DNA from: Hyphomicrobium sp. 99
GTDB lineage: Bacteria; Pseudomonadota; Alphaproteobacteria; Rhizobiales; Hyphomicrobiaceae
Direction of reading: 5' to 3'
DNA: 64,000 nucleotides
Assembly (NCBI RefSeq): GCF_000384335.2
Contig: NZ_KQ031382.1
Location: 1,116,001-1,180,000 of the forward strand
Shown here: positions 63,913 through 64,000 of the stretch, one piece after another
Numbering within the stretch: position 1 is the stretch's first letter
Layout of the letters: each line of letters starts with the position of its first letter
Position numbers and translations under genes: made by a program
Notes under the pieces: generated by a model
Told to the model about the DNA's origin: nothing
What the model saw: the letters and a program-made list of their open reading frames with translations, nothing else
Database searches by the model: none

Positions 63913-64000
63913 GATTGTTGGGGTGATCGTTGTTGATTTCCCTCAAGCAGAAGAAGACGGGCGAACGAAGGTGATGGGAGGGAGGGGTCCGATTGTAGCG

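Noticed and set aside
1..64000. CRISPR arrays, tRNA or rRNA genes, insertion sequences
   Set aside because: Looked for regular direct repeats, cloverleaf arms and transposase motifs; none was seen by eye.

Overview
The window looks like a chromosomal segment of an alphaproteobacterium of the order Hyphomicrobiales, plausibly Hyphomicrobium or a close relative. This rests on protein character (EgtB/EgtD, Tex, class I PhaC, HWE-type histidine kinase, a polyalanine-rich TonB, oxalyl-CoA pathway) and on GC-rich codon use, not on any database search. I saw no rRNA, tRNA, IS element, prophage or CRISPR array.

Layout. 1-3.2 kb: end of a TonB-dependent receptor, a TonB-like protein, a small MCDYSL protein and a Tat-exported dienelactone hydrolase. 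3.3-7.3 kb: an FUSC/DUF1656/HlyD efflux operon divergent from a TetR regulator. 7.3-9.4 kb: a luciferase-like oxidoreductase converging on an unknown one-helix protein. 9.9-14.5 kb: a polysaccharide export and glycosylation operon (Wzm, Wzt, two glycosyltransferases). 14.6-17.5 kb: a VOC protein and the ergothioneine genes egtB-egtD. 18-25.3 kb: a dense signalling cluster with three histidine kinases (one with three near-identical PAS repeats) and four stand-alone receivers. 25.6-31.5 kb: an oxalate-decarboxylase-like bicupin, UDP-glucuronate decarboxylase-like enzyme, a glycosyltransferase and Tex.

31.5-43.9 kb is the most interesting part. It holds an oxalate catabolic locus: oxlT (import), frc (CoA transfer), oxc (oxalyl-CoA decarboxylase with an unusual N-terminal extension) and a GntR/FCD regulator. 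Five 17-bp palindromes, consensus TGGTATATnGTATGCCA, lie upstream of oxc, gntR, oxlT, a hidden 45-codon gene and a second frc. This suggests one oxalate regulon. The second frc begins a rightward block that continues with a succinyl-CoA-synthetase-like beta/alpha pair that has lost the phosphohistidine and the ATP-site metal ligands, followed by canonical ThiS and ThiG. That frc2-sucC*-sucD*-thiS-thiG arrangement is, to my knowledge, unusual and is the best candidate for an undescribed system. Oxc needs thiamine diphosphate, so a thiazole-supply role is one sober explanation; a sulfur or CoA-thioester modification is a more adventurous one.

44.4-55.2 kb: a DUF3604-type protein, a nitrate/sulfonate-type ABC importer, a metallophosphoesterase and a polyamine-type ABC importer. 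55.5-64 kb: a small unknown gene, an MgtA-like P-type ATPase, an unknown membrane protein, an ADP-forming acyl-CoA ligase fused to a GNAT acetyltransferase, and class I PHA synthase.
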